A stretch of DNA of 64,000 nucleotides, taken from Streptomyces malachitofuscus. Lineage in GTDB: Bacteria > Actinomycetota > Actinomycetes > Streptomycetales > Streptomycetaceae. Made by a program: the position numbers and the translations under genes. Below are positions 7,930-16,191 of this stretch, in pieces. Position 1 is the first letter of the stretch, and every line of letters begins with the position of its first letter. The notes beneath the pieces are model-generated. The model made no database searches. It saw only the letters and a list, made by a program, of their open reading frames with translations, and was not told the origin of the DNA. The stretch spans positions 496,001 to 560,000 of the forward strand of contig NZ_BMUF01000003.1 of the NCBI RefSeq assembly GCF_014650055.1, read 5' to 3'.

Positions 7930-9333
7930 CTACGGAGCCGCATCCGTGTGGCCAGGTGTCGTGCCGGCGTGGCCGAGCGACCGGTCGGCCGTGCACAGGA
8001 CCAGGAACACGGCGGCCACAGCGATGAGCGACCACCCCATGGCGTGCAGTCCGGAACTCGTGGCGCCGTCGCGGAAGAACACGGCGCTCGCCGCCGCCGC
8101 GAACAGTGCGCCGACGTACATGAAGGTGCGCAGCAGTCCCGCGGACGAGCCCATGCGGGCCGGGTCGGCCTGTGCGTACAGGGCATTCTGGTTGGCCGAC
8201 CCGATCAGCCCGTGCGGGATGCCGACCACCGCGCTGAGCACGACCAGCACCCAGACCGGACTGTCGTCGTGCAGCAGCAGCAACGCCGCGCAACCGAGGC
8301 ACTGGAAGAGCGCCCCGACGACGAGCTTGCCCCGCAACCGGCTCCGGTGCCTCGTGAGTACGGTGACACCGATGGCCGTCGCCGACAGCGGCACCAGAAG
8401 CAGCCCGGCCTGCGACGCGCTGAGTCCTCGCCCCTCTTGGAGCCACTGGGTGTAGCCGTAGAAGAAGGCGTACGACGTCGTGTAGGCGAGGCACTGACGG
8501 GTGAACGTGACGAGCAGCGGTACGTTCCCGCCGAGAACGCGAAGATCTATGAAGGGCTGCGTGATGCCGAGTTCGCGGCGGACGAACACCGCGCCCGCCG
8601 CCAGACCGAGCACCGGCAGCCACCAGTGTGAGACCGCCGGATTCATCAGGAACAGCATGAACGCGGTCAGTGCTCCCGCGAACCACAGCATGCCGGGGAC
8701 ATCGAAGTGTGCCGTCCCGCCCGAGGGCACTGCGCGTGGCAGCCACAGCGCGCCCAGGACGAGGCACAGGAGCGACAGCGGAACGTTGATGCCGAAGATC
8801 AGATGCCAGCCGCCCGTGCCGATCAGCAGGCCGCCGAGGGCCGGGCCGACGACCGCGACGACCTGGTTGGATATCGACAGTGCGGCGAGGACACCACTCG
8901 GGTTCCTCCCGCCCGTGCGCTCGGACTCGGACCGCAGCAGCGACATGGACGCCGGGAATGCCGCCGAGGTACCGAATCCCAGGAGGACGCGGGAAGCGAC
9001 CAGTACCCACAAGTTCGGAGCCAGCGTGCCGAGCAGCCCGGCGAGGCCGGCCAGTGCCGTGCCCAGCAGATAGAGCCGACGCGGACCGAACGTGTCGACG
9101 AGCCGGCCGATCACCGGCTGGCCGACGGCCGTCGCGAGGTAGAGGCCGGACACCAGCCACGCCGTCTGCGAGGGCGGCACGCCGAAGGCACGTCCGATGG
9201 GCACCAACGCGACCGCGAGCATCGAGGAGTTGACGGGGTTGAGGATCGAACCCAGGATCATCGGTGCGATCAGGCGACGGTCGAAGCCGCCCTTCACCGC
9301 CCGACGCCGTCGCCGCGCGGCGGTCCGCGTCAC
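7930..9333 (-). CDS. MFS drug-resistance transporter (DHA2-like)
   Basis: A 467-aa major facilitator with roughly fourteen hydrophobic segments, as in EmrB/LmrB-type proton-driven drug exporters. The motif-A-like loop GRLVDTFGPRRLYLLG after the second segment is clear. The GTG at 9333 shares GTGA with the marR-type gene upstream; the positively charged leader RTAARRRRR precedes the first membrane span. Gene pairing with MarR indicates an efflux pump induced by its substrate. Confidence 0.9.
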   Translation of the reverse strand: MTRTAARRRRRAVKGGFDRRLIAPMILGSILNPVNSSMLAVALVPIGRAFGVPPSQTAWLVSGLYLATAVGQPVIGRLVDTFGPRRLYLLGTALAGLAGLLGTLAPNLWVLVASRVLLGFGTSAAFPASMSLLRSESERTGGRNPSGVLAALSISNQVVAVVGPALGGLLIGTGGWHLIFGINVPLSLLCLVLGALWLPRAVPSGGTAHFDVPGMLWFAGALTAFMLFLMNPAVSHWWLPVLGLAAGAVFVRRELGITQPFIDLRVLGGNVPLLVTFTRQCLAYTTSYAFFYGYTQWLQEGRGLSASQAGLLLVPLSATAIGVTVLTRHRSRLRGKLVVGALFQCLGCAALLLLHDDSPVWVLVVLSAVVGIPHGLIGSANQNALYAQADPARMGSSAGLLRTFMYVGALFAAAASAVFFRDGATSSGLHAMGWSLIAVAAVFLVLCTADRSLGHAGTTPGHTDAAP

Positions 9334-9815
9334 GCCTGCGCCACCTTGTCGAGCAGCGCCATGGCGGTGATGACCGCCCGCACCTCCTCCTCGGTGCCGT
9401 GTTCCTGCAGGGCCCGTGCCAGCCACGCCTGACGCGCGAGGCGCTCGCCCCTGCGCCGTTCGCGCCCGCGCTCGGTGAGCGAGACGACCTGCCGCCGCCC
9501 GTCATCGGGGTCAGGGCTGCGCGAGACGAGCCCGGCCTCCTCAAGGGCGATGACCGTCTTGGCCATGGACTGAGGCCGTACGCCCTCGGCGGCGGCGAGA
9601 TCACTGGCGGAGGCGGGACCGTTCCTGTCGAGGCGGCGCAGGACGGAGCTCTGCGGCGGCGACGGTTGCCGCTCCCCGTCTCCGCCCTGGGCCATCCCTT
9701 CCTCGGCCGCCTCCAGAGCTCGCAGCTTGCGACGGAGCCGGCCGACCACCACCCAGATGTCGCCGGCCGCCTGAACTGCGGCCTCGGTCAAGGGCTCTTC
9801 ATCCGCTGGTCTCAT
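9330..9815 (-). CDS. MarR family transcriptional regulator
   Basis: A 161-aa MarR regulator. The winged helix (SSVLRRLDRNGPASASDLAAAEGVRPQSMAKTVIALEEAGLVSRSPDPDDGRRQVVSLTERG) is complete, including the wing motif DPDDGRR. It is translationally coupled to the MFS exporter gene downstream. Two adjacent 14-bp palindromes just upstream (9833-9860) fit an autorepressed operon released by the exported compound. Confidence 0.92.
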   Translation of the reverse strand: MRPADEEPLTEAAVQAAGDIWVVVGRLRRKLRALEAAEEGMAQGGDGERQPSPPQSSVLRRLDRNGPASASDLAAAEGVRPQSMAKTVIALEEAGLVSRSPDPDDGRRQVVSLTERGRERRRGERLARQAWLARALQEHGTEEEVRAVITAMALLDKVAQA

Positions 9816-9832
9816 GCCCTCAGGGTAGATAG

Positions 9833-9860
9833 ACAGCCCAGGCTGTACAACCTTGGCTGT
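9833..9860. promoter_or_regulatory. Tandem MarR operator
   Basis: The perfect palindrome ACAGCC-CA-GGCTGT (9833-9846) is followed without a gap by ACAACC-TT-GGCTGT (9847-9860), which differs in one arm base. The pair sits 18-45 bp upstream of the marR-type start, the expected place for an autoregulatory site. Confidence 0.65.
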
Positions 9861-9887
9861 GCAACTGCTTCCGTGGGCCCCGCGGCG

Positions 9888-11303
9888 TCACGGGCGACGG
9901 CCGTGCGGCAGCTGAATGGTGACGGTGGTTCCGACTCCCACGTCCGAGTGCACGTCCACCTGCCCGTGGTGGGCGTGGACGATGGCTTCCACGATGGCCA
10001 GGCCGAGACCGGAACCTCCGTAGGCGCGGCTGCGGCTCGCCTCGGCGCGCCAGAACCGTTCGAAGACGCGGGGGAGGTCTTCAGGGGAGATTCCGGGGCC
10101 GTTGTCGATGACACTCAGCTGTACGGATTCATGGCCGAGGGCGATCTCGACGCGCACGGAGGTCCGGGCCGGGGTGTGCTGGACGGCGTTGCCGACGAGA
10201 TTGCGCAGCACCTGTTGCAGGCGGGCGGCGTCGCCGATGACGGGTGCGGGCGGTGCGGGTGCCATGGCGATGTCGCGTTGGGGATAGATGATCTGGGCGT
10301 CCTCGATGACGCCGGCGGCCAGGACGGTGAGGTCCACGTCGTCCTGCTCGACGGGCCGGCCGGCGTCCAGGCGGGCGAGCAGCGCGAGATCCTCCACAAG
10401 CAGGCGCATCCGGCCCACTTCGTTCTCGATGTGCTCCAGCGCGGTCTCCAGGCCCGGACCGGAAAGGCCGCCCTGGCGGTGCAGGTCCAGCCATCCGGAG
10501 ATGGTGGACAGGGGAGTGCGCAGTTCGTGGGAGGTGTCGGCGGCCAGCGAGCGAACGGTCGCCTCCGCGCGGGCCTGGGCGTCGAACGCCCGGTTGACCG
10601 CCTTGGCCAGCAGGTCGGCCTCGCTGCCGTTGCGGTGGGTGGGCAGCCGTTCGGTCAGTGAGCCCGCGGCGATGGCGTCGGCGCTGCGGGCCATGCGGGC
10701 GAGTGGACGCATGCCGAGGCGCAGAACGATGACGGACAGTCCCAGCAGCACCAGCAACGCGCCGCCGATCAGGACCAGTTGACGTCTGATGAGCGCGCCG
10801 GTCGTGGCGTCGTCGACGGACGTGTCGATGGTGAGGACGACGGCCGCCGGTGCCACGGTGCCTTCGGCGGCCCCACGGTCGATGATCAGGCCGGGGCTGG
10901 GGATGCGTACGGCACTGAGGTCGCCGCCCTCCAGGGTGACCACACGCCCCGCCGGTGCCGTCGCGCTGACCGCAGCCACCTCGTCGTCCGCCCGGGCCGC
11001 CGAGCCGGTACTCAGCAGGACGTCGTTGTCCTCGTCGACGGCCACGGTGCCCAGGGGCGAACCGAGAAGTGCGCCGAGTTGATCGGCGTCGGCGGTCTGC
11101 GGTCCCTTGCCGATGACCCGGGTCAGACGCTCGGCGTTGGCTTCGAGGGTGTTCTGGTGGCGCTTGTCCAGGAAGTCTTCCAGGAGAACAGCGCTGATGA
11201 CGGCGCTGGCGACGAGGCCGGCGACCAGGAGAACGGCCAGCCCGGCGAGCAGCCGCAGACGGACGCTGGAGGAGGCCCAGGGAAGACGGCCGCGGAGTCT
11301 CAC
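9888..11303 (-). CDS. Sensor histidine kinase (OmpR-system partner)
   Basis: A 471-aa membrane kinase. The GTG at 11303 shares GTGA with the response regulator stop. Order of parts: TM1 (residues about 15-40), an extracytoplasmic sensor segment, TM2 near residue 160, HAMP, the H-box with phospho-acceptor in ADTSHELRTPLS, and an HATPase with N-box (LRNLVGNAVQHTP), G1 (DNGPGI) and G2 (GGSGLGLAI). It pairs with the regulator directly upstream. The MMPL exporter upstream suggests an envelope or lipid/drug stress signal. Confidence 0.92.
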   Translation of the reverse strand: MRLRGRLPWASSSVRLRLLAGLAVLLVAGLVASAVISAVLLEDFLDKRHQNTLEANAERLTRVIGKGPQTADADQLGALLGSPLGTVAVDEDNDVLLSTGSAARADDEVAAVSATAPAGRVVTLEGGDLSAVRIPSPGLIIDRGAAEGTVAPAAVVLTIDTSVDDATTGALIRRQLVLIGGALLVLLGLSVIVLRLGMRPLARMARSADAIAAGSLTERLPTHRNGSEADLLAKAVNRAFDAQARAEATVRSLAADTSHELRTPLSTISGWLDLHRQGGLSGPGLETALEHIENEVGRMRLLVEDLALLARLDAGRPVEQDDVDLTVLAAGVIEDAQIIYPQRDIAMAPAPPAPVIGDAARLQQVLRNLVGNAVQHTPARTSVRVEIALGHESVQLSVIDNGPGISPEDLPRVFERFWRAEASRSRAYGGSGLGLAIVEAIVHAHHGQVDVHSDVGVGTTVTIQLPHGRRP

Positions 11304-12019
11304 GTGTCGTCCTGCTCTCGGAGCGTGTAACCGACGCCGCGGACCGTGCGCAGCAGCGGCGTACGGCCGTGGTCGATCTTGCGTCGGAGGTTGGAGACGA
11401 ACCGTTCGACCACCACGGAGTCCCCGCCGAAGTCGTACTGCCACACGGCCTCGAGGATCTGGGCGCGGGAGAGCACCTGACCCTGATGACTCATCAGGTA
11501 GTGCAGCAGCCGGTATTCGGTGGGGGAGAGGTCGATGATCCCGCCGGCCCGGCGGACCTCGTGTCGGGGGTCGTCGAGGGTGAGGTCGCCGCAGCGCAGG
11601 CGTGTGTCGTCGACGGCCGGCGTCCCGCTCCTGGCGCGGCGCAGCAGCGCCTGCAGGCGGGCGCCGACCTCGACGACGCTGAACGGCTTGGTGACGTAGT
11701 CGTCGCCGCCCAGGCGCAGTCCTCGGACGCGGTCCTCCACGGCGTCCCGGGCGGTGAGGAAGAGCACGGGTACGTCGATGGCGCGGTCGCGCAGGAGTTG
11801 CAGGATCTCGAAGCCGTCGGCACCCGGGAGCATCACGTCGAGGACGATGACGTCCGGGGGGCGGCGGGCGACCTGGTCGAGGGCTTCGCTCAGGTCGCCG
11901 GCCACGTCGACCTCGAACCCGGCGAACTGCAGCGCCGAGATCAGCAGACGCCTGATACCGGGATCGTCGTCGATGACGAGGACGCGGTCGGCGGTACCCG
12001 GAGTGTTGACGGCGTTCAT
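11300..12019 (-). CDS. OmpR family response regulator
   Basis: A 239-aa regulator with a receiver domain (acidic pair DDD at residues about 14-16, phospho-Asp in VIVLDVMLPG, conserved Lys in DDYVTKPFS) and a winged-helix DNA-binding domain ending RTVRGVGYTLR. The ATG at 12019 follows CAGGAGCACAT. It forms a two-component pair with the overlapping kinase gene and lies 103 bp downstream of the MMPL gene, possibly in one transcript. Confidence 0.94.
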   Translation of the reverse strand: MNAVNTPGTADRVLVIDDDPGIRRLLISALQFAGFEVDVAGDLSEALDQVARRPPDVIVLDVMLPGADGFEILQLLRDRAIDVPVLFLTARDAVEDRVRGLRLGGDDYVTKPFSVVEVGARLQALLRRARSGTPAVDDTRLRCGDLTLDDPRHEVRRAGGIIDLSPTEYRLLHYLMSHQGQVLSRAQILEAVWQYDFGGDSVVVERFVSNLRRKIDHGRTPLLRTVRGVGYTLREQDDT

Positions 12020-12122
12020 ATGTGCTCCTGGTGGCGGCAGCGGCCGCCCGATGTCTGCCGTCGCCGCCGGTGCAGCGGACCGGACGGATGCCCCGGTATC
12101 GGCTCTGCTGATCATTGTCACG

Positions 12123-14378
12123 TCACACGCCTGCCCGAGCCGTTTCCTTGGCAGGGGCGTGCGGGGCCGCCGGTTCGGGAGCGTGGAAGCTCTCGCCCTC
12201 GACGTCGAGGTGGGGCAGCACACGGTCGAGACGTCGTGGCAGCCACCACGCCCGGTCCCCGAGGAGCGCCAGGATCGCCGGCACGAGGGTCATACGGACC
12301 AGGAAGGCGTCGACCATGACTCCGAAGGCCAGGGCGAAGGCGATCGGCATGATATCGGGGTCGTGGGAGAACAGGAAACTGACGAACACCGAGATCATGA
12401 TGAGCGCGGCGGACGTCACCACACGGGCGGCGTTGCGGGCTCCGTTGACGATGGCCGTGCGGGCCTCGCGGCGGCGGTTGTAGTCCTCGCGCATGGCGGA
12501 GACGAGGAACACCTCGTAGTCCATGGCCAGCCCGAAGAGCACGGACATCACGATGATGGGCACGAAGCTGGCCACCGGACCCTCGCTGGGCACGCCCAGC
12601 GGACCGGCCAGCCATCCCCACTGGAAGACCGCGACGGTGGCCCCGAAGGCGGCCCCCACGGACAGCAGGAAGCCGAGGGTCGCCTTGACCGGGATGGCGA
12701 CCGACCGGAACGCGATCATCAGCAGGAGCAGCGAGAGGCCGACGACGACGATCACGAAGGGGAGGAGTGCGCCGCTGAGCTTGTCGGAGACGTCGATGCT
12801 GACCGCGGTCATACCGGTGACGGCGACATAGCTGCCGCTGGACTGCGCCAACGGCTGCATCCGGGTGCGCAGCCGGGACACGAGGTCACTGGTCTCCTCC
12901 GAGCGCGGCCCGGTGGCGGGGATGATCCGGATCCGCGCGGCCTTCTCGTCCTCGGCCGTGTCGACGTCGCTGACGTCCACGACGCCCCGGACGCCGCGCA
13001 GTTCCTTCTCGACGTCGGTGGCCGTGGAGGCGACGGCGGCCGGGTCGTCGTTCGCGACGAGTACGACGAGGGGGCCGTTGACGCCGGGACCGAACGCGTC
13101 ACTGATCACGTCGTAGGCCTGGCGGCTGGAGTTGCTCGTGGCGGCGGAACCCTCGTCGGTGAGGGCCAGCTTCAGCTGCATGCCGGGCAGGGCCAGGGCG
13201 ATCAGCGCCACGGTGCCCAGGATCAGATGGCGTACGGGGTGGCGCAGGACGCCCTCGGTCCAGCGCACGCCCATCGTGGCCGTCCGGCCGCTGTGCGCCG
13301 CCTTCCGCAGGGCGCGCCTACGGCCGATGACGAGCAGGAACCCGCGGCGCCTGGTCCCGGGCTCGGGCGCCTTGGGGGCGAGGCGATGGCCGGCCATCCC
13401 CATCAGCGCGGGCAGCAGGGTCACCGCCGTGACGACGGCGACCGCGACCGCTCCCGCGGACGCCAGCCCCATGGAGGTCAGCATCGGCACACCGGCCACC
13501 GCCAGGCCGGACAGCGCGATGACGACCGTGGCTCCGGCGAAGATCACGGCGCTGCCCGCGGTGGCGGTGGCCGTGGCGATGGACTCCCGCACCGGCATAC
13601 CGGCGCCGAGCTGGGCACGGTGCCGGGAGACGATGAACAGGGCGTAGTCGATGCCGACGGCGAGCCCCAGCATGATCGCCAGGGTGGGCGCGTTGTCGGA
13701 GACGCCGAACACCGTGGCCAGACCCATCATCGCGGCCATCGTGCCGACGATCCCGAGAACGGCGGTGATCAGGGGCAGCCCCGCCGCGAGCAGCGACCCG
13801 AAGGTGATCACCAGGATGACCAGGGCCACGCCCAGTCCGATCAACTCGCTCGGGCCCACCGGCGGATGCGAGACCTCGTACGGCTCACCGCCGTGGATGG
13901 TGCGCAGGCCCGCCTGCCGGGCCTCCTCGCCCGCGGCCTTCACCGCGGCCAACGTGCCTTCCGGCACGTCGTCCTTCTCCTTGGTGGTGAAGGTGACCCG
14001 AGCCACCGCGGTGCGTCCGTCCTCGGAGACGGTGCCGCTCCCGGCCGGGTCACTGACCTCGCTCACCCCGGGCACCCGGCCCGTGGCCTCCAGCGTGGCC
14101 TCCAGGGGCCCGCGCAGATCCGCGTCGGTCACCTTGCGGCCGGCCGGCGCCTGGAACACGATCTGCGCCGACTGGACGTCCGGCTCGGGGAAGTGCCGTT
14201 CCATCCTGGTCAGGGCGGTCTGGGCCGGTGAGCCCGGAATCGAGCCGCTGTCCGTGAACGAGCCCGCGAAGGAGAATCCCAGACCGACCAGCGCACCGAG
14301 GGCCAGGAGCCACCCGATCAACATCCTGGGCCACCGGCGGGCAGCCAGCGCGCCCAGTCGGTACAAGAGCGTAGCCAT
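12123..14378 (-). CDS. MMPL family RND-type membrane transporter
   Basis: A 751-aa MMPL exporter with the usual duplicated layout: one N-terminal membrane helix, an extracytoplasmic domain (about residues 40-190), a block of helices including the GLAVGIDYALFIVSRHR motif, a second outer domain and a second helix block with LFGLAMDYEVFLVSAMRED. The Asp-Tyr pairs in these two motifs belong to the proton relay of the family. The ATG at 14378 is preceded by GAGGGGATC. Such proteins move lipids, siderophores or drugs; the two-component genes behind it probably control or respond to it. Confidence 0.92.
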   Translation of the reverse strand: MATLLYRLGALAARRWPRMLIGWLLALGALVGLGFSFAGSFTDSGSIPGSPAQTALTRMERHFPEPDVQSAQIVFQAPAGRKVTDADLRGPLEATLEATGRVPGVSEVSDPAGSGTVSEDGRTAVARVTFTTKEKDDVPEGTLAAVKAAGEEARQAGLRTIHGGEPYEVSHPPVGPSELIGLGVALVILVITFGSLLAAGLPLITAVLGIVGTMAAMMGLATVFGVSDNAPTLAIMLGLAVGIDYALFIVSRHRAQLGAGMPVRESIATATATAGSAVIFAGATVVIALSGLAVAGVPMLTSMGLASAGAVAVAVVTAVTLLPALMGMAGHRLAPKAPEPGTRRRGFLLVIGRRRALRKAAHSGRTATMGVRWTEGVLRHPVRHLILGTVALIALALPGMQLKLALTDEGSAATSNSSRQAYDVISDAFGPGVNGPLVVLVANDDPAAVASTATDVEKELRGVRGVVDVSDVDTAEDEKAARIRIIPATGPRSEETSDLVSRLRTRMQPLAQSSGSYVAVTGMTAVSIDVSDKLSGALLPFVIVVVGLSLLLLMIAFRSVAIPVKATLGFLLSVGAAFGATVAVFQWGWLAGPLGVPSEGPVASFVPIIVMSVLFGLAMDYEVFLVSAMREDYNRRREARTAIVNGARNAARVVTSAALIMISVFVSFLFSHDPDIMPIAFALAFGVMVDAFLVRMTLVPAILALLGDRAWWLPRRLDRVLPHLDVEGESFHAPEPAAPHAPAKETARAGV

Positions 14379-14395
14379 CAATGATCCCCTCATTG
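14379..14395. promoter_or_regulatory. Inverted repeat over the MMPL ribosome binding site
   Basis: CAATGA-TCCCC-TCATTG is a perfect 6-bp inverted repeat with a 5-nt loop immediately before the MMPL start. It covers the GAGGGGATC ribosome binding site on the minus strand, so it could be an operator or an RNA stem that hides the site. No regulator is assigned. Confidence 0.35.
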
Positions 14396-14546
14396 TGCGG
14401 AAGACGACTCGCCACATCCTTCTGAGCGGACCTGACGACGGCCGCACGGGTGACTTGAGGGTTTCTTGACGGTTCGGCCCCGGCACCGTCAGGTGAACCG
14501 GTCACCAGGCAAGGAGGGGACTAGGGCCTGTCTGACTGACAAATGA

Positions 14547-15431
14547 TCACCTGGCCGCTTCACGGAGCCAGAGGATCAGGGAGGCCAGGACGACTCCCGC
14601 GCGGTACCGGTTCGCGAGCTTGTCGAACCTGGTTGCGATCGCGCGGAACTGTTTGAGGCGAGCGAAGCATCGTTCGACCACGTTGCGGTCGCGATAGATC
14701 TCCGTGTCGAAGACGGGTGGCCGACCACCGCGGCGCCCCCGGCGCCGACGGTACCTGGTCCCGGCGCTCGGGGATCGTGGCAGCGATACCCCGACGCCTC
14801 AGCAGATGACGGATGGCCCTGCTGGAATATGCCTTATCACCCAGCACACGGTCCGGTGTCGTGCGCGGACGGCCCGTGCCGGCCCGAGGAGTGCGGACCC
14901 CATTGAGGACATCGGCGAACGCTGTGGCGTCGTTGACGTTTCCGGGTGTGAGCACAATCGACAGCGGCAGCCCCCGACCGTCGACGGCGAGATGGACCTT
15001 GGTGGTCAACCCGCCCCGAGACCGACCGAGTGCCTGGCACGCCTGCGAGCGGCCCGGATCTTGCAGTTCGTCCCCGTCCACGTCCCCCTTTTACGGGCGC
15101 CTGCGGCATGCTGATGGGCCCGGTTGACCGTGGAGTCGACGGCGACGGTCCACTCCACCCGGCCCGCCACATCGTCACGGACCTGGACGTGTCCCAGCAG
15201 CTTCGCCCATGTGCCATCGGCCTCCCAGCGGGCGAACCGCTCGTAGACGGTCTGCCACGGCCCATACCGCTCGGGTAGGTCGCGCCACGGGGCCCCGGTC
15301 CGCAGCCGCCACAGCACCCCGTTGACCACCTGCCGGTGATCACGCCACGGACGGCCGCGTCCGTCCACCTGCGGCAACAGGGGCTCTATTCGCCCCCATG
15401 CCGCATCCGTCAACTCACCTCGACCCGCCAC
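14547..15431 (-). pseudogene. IS5-family transposase, two reading-frame changes
   Basis: Reading the three frames in turn gives a complete DDE transposase of about 290 aa. It starts at GTG 15431 (GRGELTDAAWGRIEPLLPQ), has the first Asp in AVDSTVNRAHQH, the second in VLGDKAYSS and the Glu in NVVERCFARLKQFRAIATRFDKLA, and ends at 14547. The first frame change (-1) falls at AAAAGGGGG near 15085-15095, which could be a programmed slip as in some IS5 groups. The second, near 14748-14752, is one extra base (GTACC) and is more likely a disabling mutation. The element is therefore probably unable to move by itself. Confidence 0.8.
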
Positions 15432-15437
15432 AAGATC

Positions 15438-15457
15438 AATTATCAGACCGGCTATAG
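15438..15457. repeat. Degenerate internal copy of the IS end
   Basis: This 20-bp stretch (AATTATCAGACCGGCTATAG) matches the right outer end (AATTGTCAGACAGGCCCTAG) at 16 of 20 positions. It lies 7 bp before the transposase start, exactly where the element's own terminal repeat should be, and 10 bp before the methyltransferase start on the other side. It may also supply the promoter of either gene. Confidence 0.65.
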
Positions 15458-15467
15458 AGTCCTGCCC

Positions 15468-16097
15468 GTGGCAAATCATCAGGACGACACCAGGACGGCC
15501 TACGACGGTGTCGTCGAGCTGTACGCATCGCTGTTCGCGAACCGGCTGGAGACACAGCCTTTCTCCCGGGCCATGATCGGCACCTTCGCCGAACTGGTGC
15601 GCGCGACGGGCAACCCGCGGGCAGCGGACGTCGGGTGCGGGCCCGGACATCTGACAGCCATGCTGCACGAACTGGGCCTGGACGCCTTCGGACTCGACCT
15701 TGCCCCCGGCATGGTCGACCACGCCCGGCAGGCCCATCCGGCGCTGCGCTTCCAAGAGGCGCGGATGGAATCCCTGCCGATCGAGGACGGCGCGCTCGGC
15801 GGCGTACTGGCCCACTACTCGATGATCCACACCCCTCCGGGGGAGCTGCCGGAGCTACTCTCCGAACAGGTACGCGTCCTGGCGCCGGATGGCCTGCTCC
15901 TGGTCTCCTTCTTCGGGACCGACGGACAAGAACCGGTCCGCTTCAACCACAAAGTGACGCCCGCCTACAGCTGGCCGGCAGATAGCCTCGCCGAACTGCT
16001 GGCCGATGCCGGGCTCGATCCCTTCGCCCGGCTGCTCCACGATCCGGCCTCTGAACGGGGTTTCCTCGACGCCCACCTGCTGGCCCGCCGCTCGTAG
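15468..16097 (+). CDS. Class I SAM-dependent methyltransferase (IS passenger)
   Basis: A 209-aa methyltransferase with motif I AADVGCGPGHLTAML, the acidic motif II LDAFGLDLAPGMVDHA and the post-I strand ARMESLPIEDGALGGVLAHYSMIHTP, as in the Methyltransf_11 group. The GTG at 15468 (MANHQDDTRTAYDGV) is chosen because homology of this family starts there; the frame is open further upstream through transposase DNA. The gene is intact, 10 bp from the internal IS end and 82 bp before the outer end. Substrate unknown; small-molecule methylation is typical of the group. As a passenger gene it may give the host a benefit or protect a target. Confidence 0.85.
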   Translation: MANHQDDTRTAYDGVVELYASLFANRLETQPFSRAMIGTFAELVRATGNPRAADVGCGPGHLTAMLHELGLDAFGLDLAPGMVDHARQAHPALRFQEARMESLPIEDGALGGVLAHYSMIHTPPGELPELLSEQVRVLAPDGLLLVSFFGTDGQEPVRFNHKVTPAYSWPADSLAELLADAGLDPFARLLHDPASERGFLDAHLLARRS

Positions 16098-16191
16098 GTC
16101 CTGCCCGGCAATACCCGCCAGACGTCGGCGCACATCCGGACTGCCACCTCGACGGACGCTCGCTGGTCCGACGGGAATTGTCAGACAGGCC

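Noticed and set aside
7919..9604. Long minus-strand frame overlapping the MFS and MarR genes
   Set aside because: Arg/Pro/Gly-rich translation in the wrong frame; the MFS and MarR frames have clear domains and coupled starts.
11754..14231. An 825-codon plus-strand frame opposite the MMPL gene
   Set aside because: The product is His/Asp/Gly/Gln-rich and repetitive, typical of an antisense frame in high-GC DNA; the MMPL protein opposite is complete.
15336..15467. Longer N-terminus for the passenger methyltransferase from ATG 15336
   Set aside because: The extra 44 codons are antisense to the transposase start and the IS end; methyltransferase homology begins at the GTG at 15468.
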